The notes under the pieces: generated by a model
Seen by the model: the letters and a program-made list of their open reading frames with translations, nothing else
What the model was told of the DNA's origin: nothing
Databases searched by the model: none
Position numbers and translations under genes: made by a program
In this document: piece by piece, positions 45,231 through 59,529 of the stretch
Position numbering within the stretch: position 1 is the stretch's first letter
Layout: each line of letters starts with the position of its first letter
Assembly: GCF_032884065.1 (NCBI RefSeq)
Contig: NC_088879.1
Location: 17,118,489-17,182,488 of the forward strand
Direction: 5' to 3'
Source: Artemia franciscana
Lineage: Eukaryota > Arthropoda > Branchiopoda > Anostraca > Artemiidae
DNA: 64,000 bases

Positions 45231-47910
45231 TTTACATTGACTTGAAACTGCGAGCTGAAGCACAATAAGGTAACCCCAGATAAAGAATAGTATAAAAAAA
45301 AAAAACGGAAAGGAAGTACTCTTGTTGAAAATTAGTTCGATTCGGTTGCTGTCATTAATTGGGAAATATTGACATTTTTTTAACACTAATGGAAAGGCCT
45401 CTATCTTTCAGCTTACTGGAAAGAATAATAAAACTATCGATTATACTAGCTTTAGAACGGCTCAACAAAATAGTATCATCAGTTTATGCAATAAAAGACT
45501 CCCCCCCCCCCCGAGAGATAAAGGCTGTGGATAGAGAACGAAGGCATCCCGTGAAACATACATTAAAAATATAAGGGGATAGAACTCCACCTTATCTAAC
45601 TCCATGACCAACAAAAATTGGATAAGAAAAAGAATCAGAAGCAGCAATTTTTATTCTAAGCCCCTGATACCACGATCTTCGAACTCTAACAACAGAAAGG
45701 GGGATCCCTACCACTGATAAAGGCTGAAAGAGCAGAAGCATGGAAATGTTGTCAAACGCTCCTTTTACATCAATCAAAAGTTTTTCAAAGCGGGGAACCA
45801 GAAGACCTTGACTCGTTGATAATTGTATCAAAAGTTGCATGGGCATGGTCACAACCCATTCCTCTTTTGAGGACTGCTTGATTAAGGCCAACATCCAAAT
45901 GTTCAAAAAATATCTTTTCCATAGCTCGGAGAGCTTACCAATTATAGAACCCTTTTTTATCGGTCTATAAGTCACACGATCGGAGATCTCTTTCACCGGA
46001 TTTTTGAATAGGAGTTACCACCCCCACCTTGAAAAAGATGAAGGAACACTACCAGATTTGAGGATAAGATTAAAGAATTTCAAAAGAAGAAGTAGAAAAA
46101 AGTGGGAGCCAATTTGACATAATTCGAGTGGATCTCATCCACATCTTGGAAAAACTGTGGTTTTAGAATGTGACATGCGCCCAATAACGAATTAAAGAAA
46201 AAAATCATACAAATCGAAAGAACTTTTCAATATTTGGTCAACATACAGAAGTTGCGTAGGATAGTCACAGGAATTCGACTGGTCACCAAAATTGGATTCC
46301 CACTCCATAAGTGAGGGTCTATTTTTTTAGAGGGTTTATTAATTCTTTCAGTTAAGCGTAAAGCTTTCCAAAGTTTCTTTTTATTCACTTCAACCTCAGA
46401 CGAAGAATCTATTAGCAGAATATTATTACAACGACGAAGCTCTGACTGGAAAACCGCTTTCTTTTCCTTCATGTACAGGAAACTGGGTGACGATCCCGCG
46501 GCTTTCCGTAATTTTCCCAAAAACGAAAAACTAGTTTAGATTCATGATTAGCATGAACCAGAGACGGATTTGCCGACCAAAAAGGTTTTTCCATGTTTAG
46601 TTTACATCGTTTAATTCGAAAAGTGTCTCCAGCATCATATTTTAAGCAATGTAATAATTTGGAAATATAAACAATTCAGCTCAAAATCATTTTTATCACT
46701 GTAACAATTCAGGTTATCTGGAACAGCAACCTTACGAGCCAAAGATTCAACTTTATCACGGTATACCGGTGTCAAAGTATAATCCCAAATATCTCTGTCA
46801 AAATATTTTGGTGGAATGGGATAGAATTAGATACAGAAACCGACTTATAAATTACAGAAAACTAAATTGGTAAGTGATCGCTTATTGGGAAATCCGGGAT
46901 AACTTTTACCAGAAAAGATGGGGCGAAATTAGATAGAACATGATGAATATTACTCATGCTCCCACTTCAATGAACATAAGTAAAATCTAAGTGATTTATG
47001 GCAAGTATTAAAATGTGGTAAAGACGAAAATAAATTGTACTCCGCCCATTTATGTTATCAAGATCACGGGTAAAATCCTGACAAATAATAATGCGTAAAC
47101 TCGAATCTATTTGGGCAATAAAATTACTAAATCTATGGCAAGCAGACGTAAATGCTTCAAAGGACAGATCATCGTGATTATCTGTAGGCAAATAGCAATT
47201 GACTAAAACAATCAAAAAGTTTGCAAGCAAGAAAATATTCATCAGCGCTAGATAAAATATCACTAAATTCTTTAGGAACAAATGTGACTATACCACCCGC
47301 TGGGCAGCATCTAATAGGGCTTGCAGGAACTGTAAATATATCGTGTAAACTTGAAAGGGAACTTAATATATTCAACGAATGGTCCAACAAATGGTGTTCT
47401 TGCAATCATATGATTCATCTATTTCCAAAAACAAATTCCTTTATCACCGCAAGTTTGCCCATATCTCCATTCGAGTTAAAGGACGTAACTGAAGTAATTG
47501 TATTCATTTAGGAAACTTCTTCATAGCAGGTCAGTTAAAACTATAGGATAAATTTTCGAGTTGCAGTTGGGGCAACAAATCGCGTCATCGCAAGGAGTAT
47601 CCTTGGTTAATCTATGATTACCACTGCAAAGAGCACACTTCAGAGTATCAGAATCACAATTCTTTTCAATGTGAGAGAAACTTTGACATTTAAAACATCT
47701 TTAGGAATCACCTTGTCTCTCTCAACTCTGAAGGACTCGTAACCGAACTTGATCCCATGGACGATATAATACTTCAAATAACCTTCAGATTCAAATATTA
47801 TTTTTATCGTTGTTGACTTCGAAGTTTGGGACCAAACTTGATCCCATGGAGGATATAATACTTCAAATAACCTTCAGATTCAAATATTATTTTTACCGTT
47901 GTTTGACTTT
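45230..47910 (-). pseudogene. Nearly complete two-ORF LINE, decayed
   Basis: Read on the minus strand. ORF1 remnant at 47710-47550 with gag-type zinc knuckles (CFKCQSFSHIEKNC is CX2CX4HX4C; then CALCSGNH...C; then CCPNC). ORF2 starts at ATG 47507 with TSFNSNGDMG and LQEHHLLDHSLN (APE endonuclease N-terminus), then LVNCYLPTDNHDDL and IIICQDFTRDL. The RT follows at 46000-45400: DRVTYRPI, LIDVKGAFDN (motif A), GGVLSPYIFNV (motif B), and TDDTILLSRSK (motif C) in another frame. Many stops and shifts. ORF1 zinc knuckles plus APE plus RT fit the I/Jockey/R1 type. A 68-nt segment is duplicated at 47750-47817 and 47839-47907 in ORF1. Confidence 0.8.
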
Positions 47911-48390
47911 CCAGGATCCCAGGCAAAGGGGTTGTGAGATAGATATATGTATATATGTATACAGAAATGTATAAAACAAACAATACAAGGGGTCTCGAGG
48001 GGGGGGCTTAGAAATATCCCCGGGTACTTTTTCACTGAAATAAACCCCCTGGGTATTTCATTAATAAAAACAGGTTTTTGAAAAATACGCTTTTGGTATC
48101 TTCATTGAAAAATGACTTTCTTGGTATTTTTCTTTGAAAAATGGAAAAAACTAACAAAATTGCCCTCCCCTGTAGATTAAAAAAAATTTATTTTTTCCCT
48201 CTCCCCTACATTTTCGTGAATTGACGCCTCTTAACAATACAAGTTATAGGTCTTCTCTGTCCCTGTGCGATATTCTTTGTAACGAAAAGGGTTTGTTTAG
48301 TTGATTTCAAGCTTACGTTTCGTGATGTTTATTAATATATCTGTGAAATATTGAACTTTTTAAATCAGGAAAAAACCAACCTTTCATTGT
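47911..48390. other. Non-coding stretch
   Basis: No gene recognised. Confidence 0.3.
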
Positions 48391-49655
48391 GTTGCGAGAG
48401 CAACACTTTGGTTTTGTCGTGGTTTTTTTTTTTTTGTTCCTAGCACCCCGATTTCAGCTTATTCCTAGAAAGTGGTAAGGGTCTAACCTCTGCGGTTTTT
48501 ACGGAAAGTGTGGACCTTAGGCCGGATTGATGAATATGACTTTACATTTTGAAAAGCTTCGTAGAACTCTTGCCTGGGGCCAAAAAGGATGGTTTTTGCT
48601 TGTCCTTGAGCCAGAGCCTATAGTGTGTCAAGTGAAGAGGAGTTGTATAGCCTATGTCAGAGAGGACTATCTGAAGTTATGCAGCCAAGCTTTCGTTTCA
48701 TCAAACCATGTTTCTGCTTTCGAGTGGAAAGCACCGTTCTAGCAGGCAAGCAGGCAGGCACCAGTTTCAAATTGAAGATGGACTAAAATCTATAAGTGTT
48801 AAATATATGCGACAGTTACCCTGCCCCACAGCCAATATATCTTCTTTGAGTGATAAATAGAAAAATTTAGAGAAGCAAAAAAGCGGCATTTTCCCACGGG
48901 TCCGAAAGTGCTGCCATCTATTGTTTCTACCCATTTCTGTTCGTGATTTCAGCTGAGTTTATCATTCGGTTTTTCGCACTTGGGATTGTGGTGGAGAAAT
49001 GGTATCAGATGTGCCTCTTAAACTTTAAAAATTCTCTCATTGCTAAAGAAATGAGAGTTTATCCTTTGCTCCTTTCTAAGAGATGACGTTAGAAAGTTGG
49101 CCTACGGCAAAAAAGTCAACTTTTGAACTAAGACAGATAGATTTTTTTTTTGACGGCAGTCGATAGCTTTTGATGAGCTGATCAAAGTATATGTCATCCA
49201 TTTTTTTTTTTTTTTTACAAAAATTCCTTCATGAGATATACTAGTTTGAAAGTTTAAAGGGGTTGACAACTTCAGTAGTAAGGTACACACTGCAACCAAA
49301 AATAGGCCGATACCAATTGTGAGACATATAGGGGAGTTGTAAGCAACAGTCAGCTGTTAGTTCATAATCATCCTCGGCAATGAGGGGTTCGCAACTCTTA
49401 CTAGTTGGTGTACCTATTTTTTGTTTCCGTTGTATTTGATGGTAAGACCAATTTGGTTCCAGTGGTAAGACATGTAGCGGACTTGTAAGTAATAATCGGC
49501 TGTAAGGCTACAATCATCTTTAGCAATGAGGATTTTGCAACTTTTGCGAGTTTGTGTACCTAGTATGTATTTTAGCATCCTTACAGATTAACAACTTCAG
49601 CGTTTAGTCGCAGCGAGGAAACAAAACCAAAGTGTTGCTCTCGCAACACTTTACT
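48391..49655. mobile_element. Segment bounded by a 29-nt perfect inverted repeat
   Basis: GTGTTGCGAGAGCAACAC followed by TTTGGTTTTGT at 48391-48419 is mirrored exactly near 49626-49654. Each end is itself a hairpin (GTGTTGC/GCAACAC). Further palindromes follow on the right side, including ACGTTGCCCATGCAACGT near 49691-49710. Inside, a roughly 135-bp degenerate direct duplication occurs at 49310-49430 and 49449-49560. No transposase is seen. It could be a non-autonomous DNA element. Confidence 0.5.
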
Positions 49656-49843
49656 CGGCGAAGCTGAGCAAAGGTTGCCGCAACACCTCACGTTGCCCAT
49701 GCAACGTAGATCTAGTTTCCTCAGTGTACATAGCATTGCTTCCATGAACCTGAGAACTTTACGGATCACTTTTACATATTTTATGCATTTGTTTCGTTTT
49801 GTGAAGTGCAAAACTTTAGAAACACTGAAACATTTATTTGTAG

Positions 49844-49999
49844 AAAGATGAGCTTGTAAGCAGAGAAAGGAAAGAAACTGGACAAGAAATGGTACCCGAA
49901 GGTTTTTTGGACATGCGCAGTAGCCTAATGGACGCAATTAGACAAGCCGGAGGAGCCGGGAAAGCAAAACTGAAATCTGTTGTTAAAACAACTTCTGAG
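49844..49999 (+). CDS. WASHC1: WASH complex subunit 1, exon encoding the WH2 region
   Basis: A 156-bp exon, phase 0 at both ends, with acceptor ATTTATTTGTAG and donor GAG|GTAAGA. It encodes KDELVSRERKETGQEMVPEG, then FLDMRSSLMDAIRQAGGAGK, then AKLKSVVK. The core LMDAIRQAGGAGKAKLKSV is the WH2 (actin-monomer-binding) motif of WASH. WASH is the endosomal activator of the Arp2/3 complex. The next two exons follow in phase. The N-terminal WASH exons are not recognised upstream in the window. Confidence 0.85.
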
Positions 50000-51730
50000 G
50001 TAAGAGCCACGTTGCTATAATTTTTGTCCCATGTATTAGCAAATAGCGAAATAAGCAGCACCGTTTGTCATTCACCGTGTATGACAAAAACAGATCACAT
50101 GTGTAGAGAAGGTATTGTGTGAGTCGTGCTGATACGACGGTAGAGTGGCTACCGGGAGACAGTTGTATTCACGCCATTGTTAGTCTCGATGTGCCGAATC
50201 GAGTTGCTATATAATTTTTGATACCCTTTGAACTAACATTGTCATAGGGCTGAGACATTCGTCCAATTGAAGTTAAACCAGTTTGTTGGGTTCTATGAAT
50301 AGGGAGAAGTCTAGTTCCAGAAACGGAGACAGCTCATACTTCACAACCTTCCTCTAGCAATTTTGAGATAGTTGTTTTGTGGACCTCTTCTATCTTCGTG
50401 AAGAGATTTCCCCTCGGCCCCTTAGGTCAACCTATCTATCACCTTGTTAATTTGTCTTTCTTTAAGGACATTTACAAATGTATGTCCCACTCATGAGTAC
50501 GCTAAGATCGGATCAGAGTACTGCAAGCAATGTAATGAGTCAGTCAGTGGCTACCATTTCTTAAGAGATGACATAATAGGCAATGGAAAACTTACGGAAA
50601 ATTCAGCATGAATGTTTCAATGATTTTTGGCGGACTTTTCCTTTAAAACCAACAAATTAAAATGGCCTAGAATTTGTCATTCACTGAGAAAAAAAAAAAA
50701 CAATTTCTCTGTATTTTTCGTTGTCTGTTTCTTAACCACCTTTTGACGTACTTTTGGTCTTTTTGAGTGTTGTTAATGAAGCTTGAAATCATTACTTAAG
50801 AAATCTGTAATTTCCAAAGAATTTCGAATTTCTAAGGCGATATTTTATTGAAAACGATTTGTTATCCCCTCTCATTTCTGTATTCAAAAAAGTTATGAGC
50901 TATACCATCCTCCTCTTTCGCTTCATAATCTTCTGTAAATGGTCTTTTGCTAGAAAAAATCGATATTTTTAACTACTGTTTGAAAAAGTGAGAGTTTTTT
51001 ATTTTATTCCTAGAGAGGTTCTGTAATTAATGTCCCATTTCACTACTTTTTAGTTGTATTATCATTTGGGTATCGATTAATGCTCGTTTTCCATCCTTAC
51101 CTTTTTTTATGTTTATTTCTGTTTTAAGTTTTGTTTAGCAGAAACACATTCGGAGGCAACAACTTTATAATGTTGCTTGTTATTCGTCCGTTGATAACAC
51201 AACTTGTCCGTTGAAAGGTAATATATTGTATTCTTGATTTAAACTAGAGTTCAGTTTTCGAATGATCGGTTGTTTGACAATACAAATTCTGAAGTTTATG
51301 CGGAGGAAGATGAATTGAAAAAAAGCAGCATTAGCTTGTTGCCCTTCTTAATCAAAATAAATAGATTCAGAGCTGAGTCTTGAATTCTGAGCTGAAGTGG
51401 GGGGAGAGGCTGTTTTTTGGTGGAGGGGAGCGAGGCAGTTTAAGGAAAATGGGTTTTCAAGCTGTTGTATAACCATGAGTATATATTTATGTATAATTTA
51501 TTACATGCCTTTGCGTGTTTTAAGACCATGTCCTTGGTGACTTCAGGATCATGTTTCAGATGTGACGACCGATTAGATCAAGAGTTGATTAGCCTGAAAG
51601 AAATATGGCAACTATTCAATTAACGGCTTACCGTCTTTGAAGCTAAACACAGATCAAAGACAGTAAATATTTGTGTGAAGTTATTTTTTTGTCATAAGTT
51701 TTTTTCGTCAAATTAAACTGTTATTTCTAG
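50000..51730 (+). other. WASHC1 intron
   Basis: Non-coding between phase-0 splice sites; no gene or clear repeat recognised. Confidence 0.7.
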
Positions 51731-51835
51731 GAGCCTACTCAAGAAATTACCCGAGATGAGAAGTCAAAGTCTGCTGTTAAACCTGGTGGTGATTTAATGT
51801 CAGACCTCATGGCGAAGCTATCTACAAGACGAAAG
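51731..51835 (+). CDS. WASHC1: WASH complex subunit 1, exon encoding the connector region
   Basis: A 105-bp exon (35 codons) with acceptor TTATTTCTAG and donor AAG|GTTTAT. It encodes EPTQEITRDEKSKSAVKPGG, then DLMSDLMAKLSTRRK. The segment GGDLMSDLMAKL..RRK corresponds to the central (C) helix of the WASH VCA module, which contacts Arp2/3. Phase 0 to both neighbours. Confidence 0.9.
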
Positions 51836-52357
51836 GTTTATGTCTTTTTTATCTTGGTTCCTGTTTAATTATTATTATTTTTTAGATTAATTTATAGTTC
51901 CAGTAGCAGTTGCTCATTCTCTCTCCTCTTTTAGCATTATTTTATTTTCAAAGAAATGTGTAAGCTATGTGTTTTAGCCTGAACTTGTCTATCAATAGTA
52001 TTCTGGGTTCTCATAATAGTATTGTTCATATATTTTATGTTCGGAATTCTACTTCAGTCGATTTTTAGCCCGGTTGATGCAAAAAAAAATCTAAGATAAA
52101 ATTTCCCTTCTATCTCTCTCTCATAACCTCTATAAAAATTCTTTATTGCTGAATTGTGATTATTGCTTAGACGTTATCATAAAATTTCCTTTTTCACTGT
52201 GAGAAAAAGTTTTGGTATGCCCGAATCAGAATTTACAGACTTCGTTCCTATCACGCTCACTTTTATAACCTCCAAGGGCTATTAAATAACCCCATTCTAA
52301 TATGCAAACTACTCTTTTGTTCTTGCTTTGTTTGTTTTACTAATATTATTGTTATAG
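51836..52357 (+). other. WASHC1 last intron
   Basis: 522 bp between GTTTATG and TTATTGTTATAG; nothing else recognised. Confidence 0.8.
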
Positions 52358-52507
52358 GGCATATCAGGACCTCCTGCAACCAAGCTCTTGACACCTGCAC
52401 AACCATCCGCTCCTAGTGGTATATTTGAAAAGATATCGTCCCTAATTTTTCAACCAGAAGAGGATTCTCAGCCTGATGAAGAGGAAGATGTATGGAATGA
52501 CAGTTAA
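52358..52507 (+). CDS. WASHC1: WASH complex subunit 1, last exon with acidic tail
   Basis: 49 codons and a stop, starting GISGPP directly after the RRK of the previous exon as in WASH proteins. It contains a Pro/Ser linker (TPAQPSAPSG), then IFEKISSLI, and ends in the acidic stretch EEDSQPDEEEDVWNDS. The penultimate-region Trp in the acidic tail (VWNDS) is the conserved Arp2/3-contacting Trp of VCA domains. A possible ATTAAA polyadenylation signal lies about 120 bases downstream (near 52629). Confidence 0.9.
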   Translation, partial: GISGPPATKLLTPAQPSAPSGIFEKISSLIFQPEEDSQPDEEEDVWNDS

Positions 52508-52659
52508 ACTCTTTTCGTGTTCTTTGTGCATTCTTGAAACTTTCATTGTAAATTTGTCTCTTTTAAAAAAGCTGTTGCAGCAAGAATTGGACATTAATCA
52601 TTGTAATAATGGTCAGAAAATCATTCCATTAAAGAAAAATGGCTAAAAACGTTACCCTA

Positions 52660-52890
52660 CAGTAGGACGTCTTTCTGTGTCCAGAATAGTAGTTCACTTT
52701 CACTGGTTTCTTCCACCGTCACCCTTAAAACATCATTTTATATTGGGTGAATCTTTCTGTGTCAAGAATAGTAGTTCACTTTCACTGGTTTCTTCTACCT
52801 TTACCTAAAACGTCAAGGTAAGCAAGCCACCCTATATTGGGTCGTCTTTCTGTGTCCGGAAAATTAGCTCATTTTTACTATTTTTTCTGT
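52660..52890. repeat. Minisatellite, about 85-bp unit, 2.5 copies
   Basis: TCTTTCTGTGTC..GAATAGTAGTTC then ACTTTCACTGGTTTCTTC recurs at 52670, 52752 and in part at 52845, directly after the WASHC1 3' end. Confidence 0.8.
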
Positions 52891-54389
52891 TTCTATTCCC
52901 GATGGTAGCATCTTTATTACTCCAGGGAAGAAAAATGCTTGAAGTAAATTTGAATTTAAAGGACTGGTCTAAAAATGCTTTAACTTAATATCCTTGGCCT
53001 AAAATTCTCGATTTTTTTTTCTCGTGTTTCACAAGGTCGAACTTCAATAAGTAGACCTAATGGTTGTAATATCCGATTCTTCTACATTATTCTTGATGGA
53101 AAGTTATTTTTAAAGGCCTTATTTTACTTGATCTGTCAAGGCAAAAGAGAAAGCTCTTAGGTTTTAGTTTTCAACAATGTGTCTAGAGCTGCACATGCTT
53201 TCTGTTTTCCTTTATTAGAAAACCCAGCTTTAACTGGGATGATTTAAAATCTAGTACAACATTTGCTAAAAGTAAATAGCATTGAATAGTTAATGTTTAA
53301 ATATTTTATATTATCTACACAACAAATTTTGTAACTATGAAGAGCAGGCAAGTTTTCTTACACAAGACTAAATAAAAAATCCCTGGGTCAAGGACACCCT
53401 AATACGAAAAGAAATCTTTAGATCTACGGACGTACCTCCCTCCCTCAGGAAAAAAACAGTTTTTGATCCGTTTGAATGTTCGTAAATTCATGGACTAAGG
53501 AAATCCTAACATGAACTACTTTTTTGGTTTCACAGACCCCAAGAAAATGGGTTCAAAAACGGACAGAAGACTTTCCAATTGACCTGAACCTTGTATCCTA
53601 ATTCCTTGTAACAAGGAAACGGTAGTTCACATAAAAGAAGATGACAAAAATATTGGTTAGCCCCAAATTCCCTAGAATTAAATTTTAATAGAACTGTCAA
53701 TTTAACAAAGAATATGTGTAAATTAATTGGAATTTTTTTTATCCAAAATAATGAGCAACTGTAAAGCATAAAAAGGATCAAAAATATACTGAATCCAACT
53801 TAGAACAAACAGAACTTACTTTTAATGAATAAGTGAAACATGGAACGAACAGAAATTAATAAGAATAATCGAATCAATATTAAAACGAAAAAATACAAAA
53901 AAATAGAAGTTACTACAAGCAAGAGTCGGGTTACCACCCCCTTAGAATCTTTAAAAGCTAGAGTGTCAGATGCCCTCTACTGAGAACAGAATACATTTTA
54001 AACAGTTCTCTTTTATCATTATAACATTGGAAAATAAAAAAAATTTCGAACTTCCAAGCATTCTTTCTTTTATATTGTACCATCTATTTTCACTGAACTG
54101 ATATGCAGTAAATTTTTGCCTATATTATCTTACAATCCCTTCGAATACTGAGTAAATTAGTCGATTACTCCTTTATTGACTAGACAGTTCAAAATATTAA
54201 CTTCAACAAGCTAGATTTTTTCGAATTATACCAAATCGGTTATAAACTGTTACTCACACATCAATTTTCTGTATGCTAAAATCAACTAGAATAAAAAAAG
54301 AGGTTTTGACAAAAACATTCTTTTAAAATTGAAAAATAAAATACTACCACTATTAACAACAGCTCACCGCAGCACCAAGCCGCCTGAGG
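52891..54389. other. Non-coding region
   Basis: No gene. Short AACGAACAGAAATT strings near 53838 recall the R1 hairpin arm sequence. Confidence 0.35.
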
Positions 54390-54567
54390 CCAACATAGCT
54401 ACGGAAGCTCCTCCTCCATTCCAACCTATTCAAGCCTCCCTCTTTACACCATCCCAACCGCTTCTCGTTTAGCCCAAGACGTTTGGCTGAAAAGGACAAT
54501 CTTCGGCAATCTTTCATCCTTCATGCGCAGAACGTGCCGAATCTGGTGAAGAATAAAGGAGCTCCCA
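54390..54567 (-). pseudogene. RTE-type LINE C-terminal fragment
   Basis: The minus strand reads IRHVLRMKDERLPKIVLFSQ, matching the C-terminal 'GH..RM.D.RLPK..LF' signature of RTE-type elements, then TSWAKREAVGMV and a stop. No catalytic part. Confidence 0.6.
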
Positions 54568-54569
54568 CT

Positions 54570-55335
54570 TTTTTTTGAATAAAAATCTGGCGTCTTTTAT
54601 AATGATTTCGAAATATATTTTTCCTAAATTTTTAGTCAACCTGGAAAATACGAATTTGAAAATTATAAGTTTGCAGTTTCGAAAGAGAGTTTTGGCTGAA
54701 CTCTACTCTTTATTTTAAGAACTTTTGGATCTTACTGAAAGAGACAAAGCTGTTAGAAAGCAAGTTGATGTGTACTTAACCTTAGCAAATGAAGTAAAGA
54801 GCTAATATGTTAAAGCTGTTCTCGAATAAAAACTGATGCTTTGCATTCTAGACTTGACTGACTGAGCACTTCACAGCATAGACAGCCGATGAAGAGCTTT
54901 CATTTTTTTTCTTAGCTGCTGATCACGAGCATAACGGTAGAACGTTTCTTGTCAACGACATTTCTGGTTATCACTGCTGACAGATCCGTTGCGCTCTATC
55001 CCCGTTTATATGGATTTTGTCGATGGACTTTTTTCTAAGGAACACAGTAAAGGCCATGGGACAGCATTGAATCAAATGGAGAAGTAAATGTTTCCTAGAC
55101 ACGATATAATGCTGTGAACATCATCATCAGCGTGGGAAAGTTGCGTCAGTGTTCGGTCCAAAAACGGCCAAGGACTCATCCTACCACAAACTTTTCAGAG
55201 AGAAAACAGAGATGTTAATTTCAAACTTTTCAGCAGAAATGGTTGACAAGCAGTATATTTCTAACTCGAAGAAGTGCAATGATTTTTTATATAGTTGATT
55301 TACGCCATTTTCGTTTGCGATTTATTATGATTCTC
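54570..55335. other. Non-coding region
   Basis: No gene recognised. Confidence 0.3.
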
Positions 55336-55339
55336 GCTT

Positions 55340-55907
55340 TCACTTGTCTTCTAATTGTAGATTTTGTTGTGCTCGATTTTCGTTCATAATTACTTCAAAC
55401 ATCTTTGCAGTCATTCGTGAGCACTTCTTTCGCGTAAAGTACCCAGCATTACTAAATGCACTCTCACTTGGTACTGGAGTTGCAGGCACTGCGAGATGCA
55501 TACAAGCAATTTCACTAAACTCTGGATAAGTGTAGAAAAGGTCATTCTGAAATCCTAGCGGATCAGAATTATTTTTTCCTGATCTACGTCTCTCACTCAA
55601 GAACACTGGAAATCTCTCTTCATATTCCCTAATAATATTTGCTGATGCATGGATAGTGCTTATATTGTTAGCATTTTGATTTGAAGAGTTCAATGAAGCC
55701 CAGTCGTGCCGAGAAAAAAAAGTAAACAAATTGTTTTCTTGATGTGCTTTGGTTAGTCTTTGTCTTGATAGGAGTGACGTCAATTGGGAAAGATGCAGAG
55801 TTCAATGGAATTTGAAGGGGTTCTTCTGTGTTTCTCTTCTCGGGAATGAACTGTTGGAGAAATGAATAGACGGACAGACGAGCTGAATCTCTGTCTATAT
55901 CGTTCAT
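55340..55907 (-). pseudogene. hAT transposase C-terminal fragment, frameshifted
   Basis: The minus strand encodes a hAT dimerisation domain: YPEFSEIACMHLAVPATPVP, then SESAFSNAGYFTRKKCSRMT, then the C-terminal MNENR. Upstream in another frame (55907 to about 55775) is SVYSFLQQFIPEKRN, with the shift near 55775. The N-terminal BED finger and the RNase H-like catalytic residues are missing. It may derive from a transposon or a domesticated relative; the frameshift favours a dead transposon. Confidence 0.85.
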
Positions 55908-55909
55908 TT

Positions 55910-59411
<3,502 letters not shown>

Positions 59412-59529
59412 CTTTTTCAACCCCATAAACTCGCATGTTTTGTTTTTTGCCATCAGCACAGGTTTCCTGTGAAATTTCACTGGTTTTTTGTATGGTCATA
59501 GGTCCACAGGTTTTGCCGTGAAGCACAGC
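59412..59529 (-). CDS. Candidate exon of an unidentified gene
   Basis: Minus strand, acceptor TTATTCATAG and donor AAAAAG|GTGAAAG, 118 bp (phase 0 in, phase 1 out). It encodes AVLHGKTCGPMTIQKTSEIS, then QETCADGKKQNMRVYGVEK. The codon composition looks protein-like and both splice sites are good, but I recognise no family and see no partner exon. It could be an upstream or downstream exon of another minus-strand gene, or chance. Confidence 0.25.

Noticed and set aside
49581..50061. Minus-strand frames of 75-118 residues
   Set aside because: Antisense to the WASHC1 exon and adjoining hairpins.
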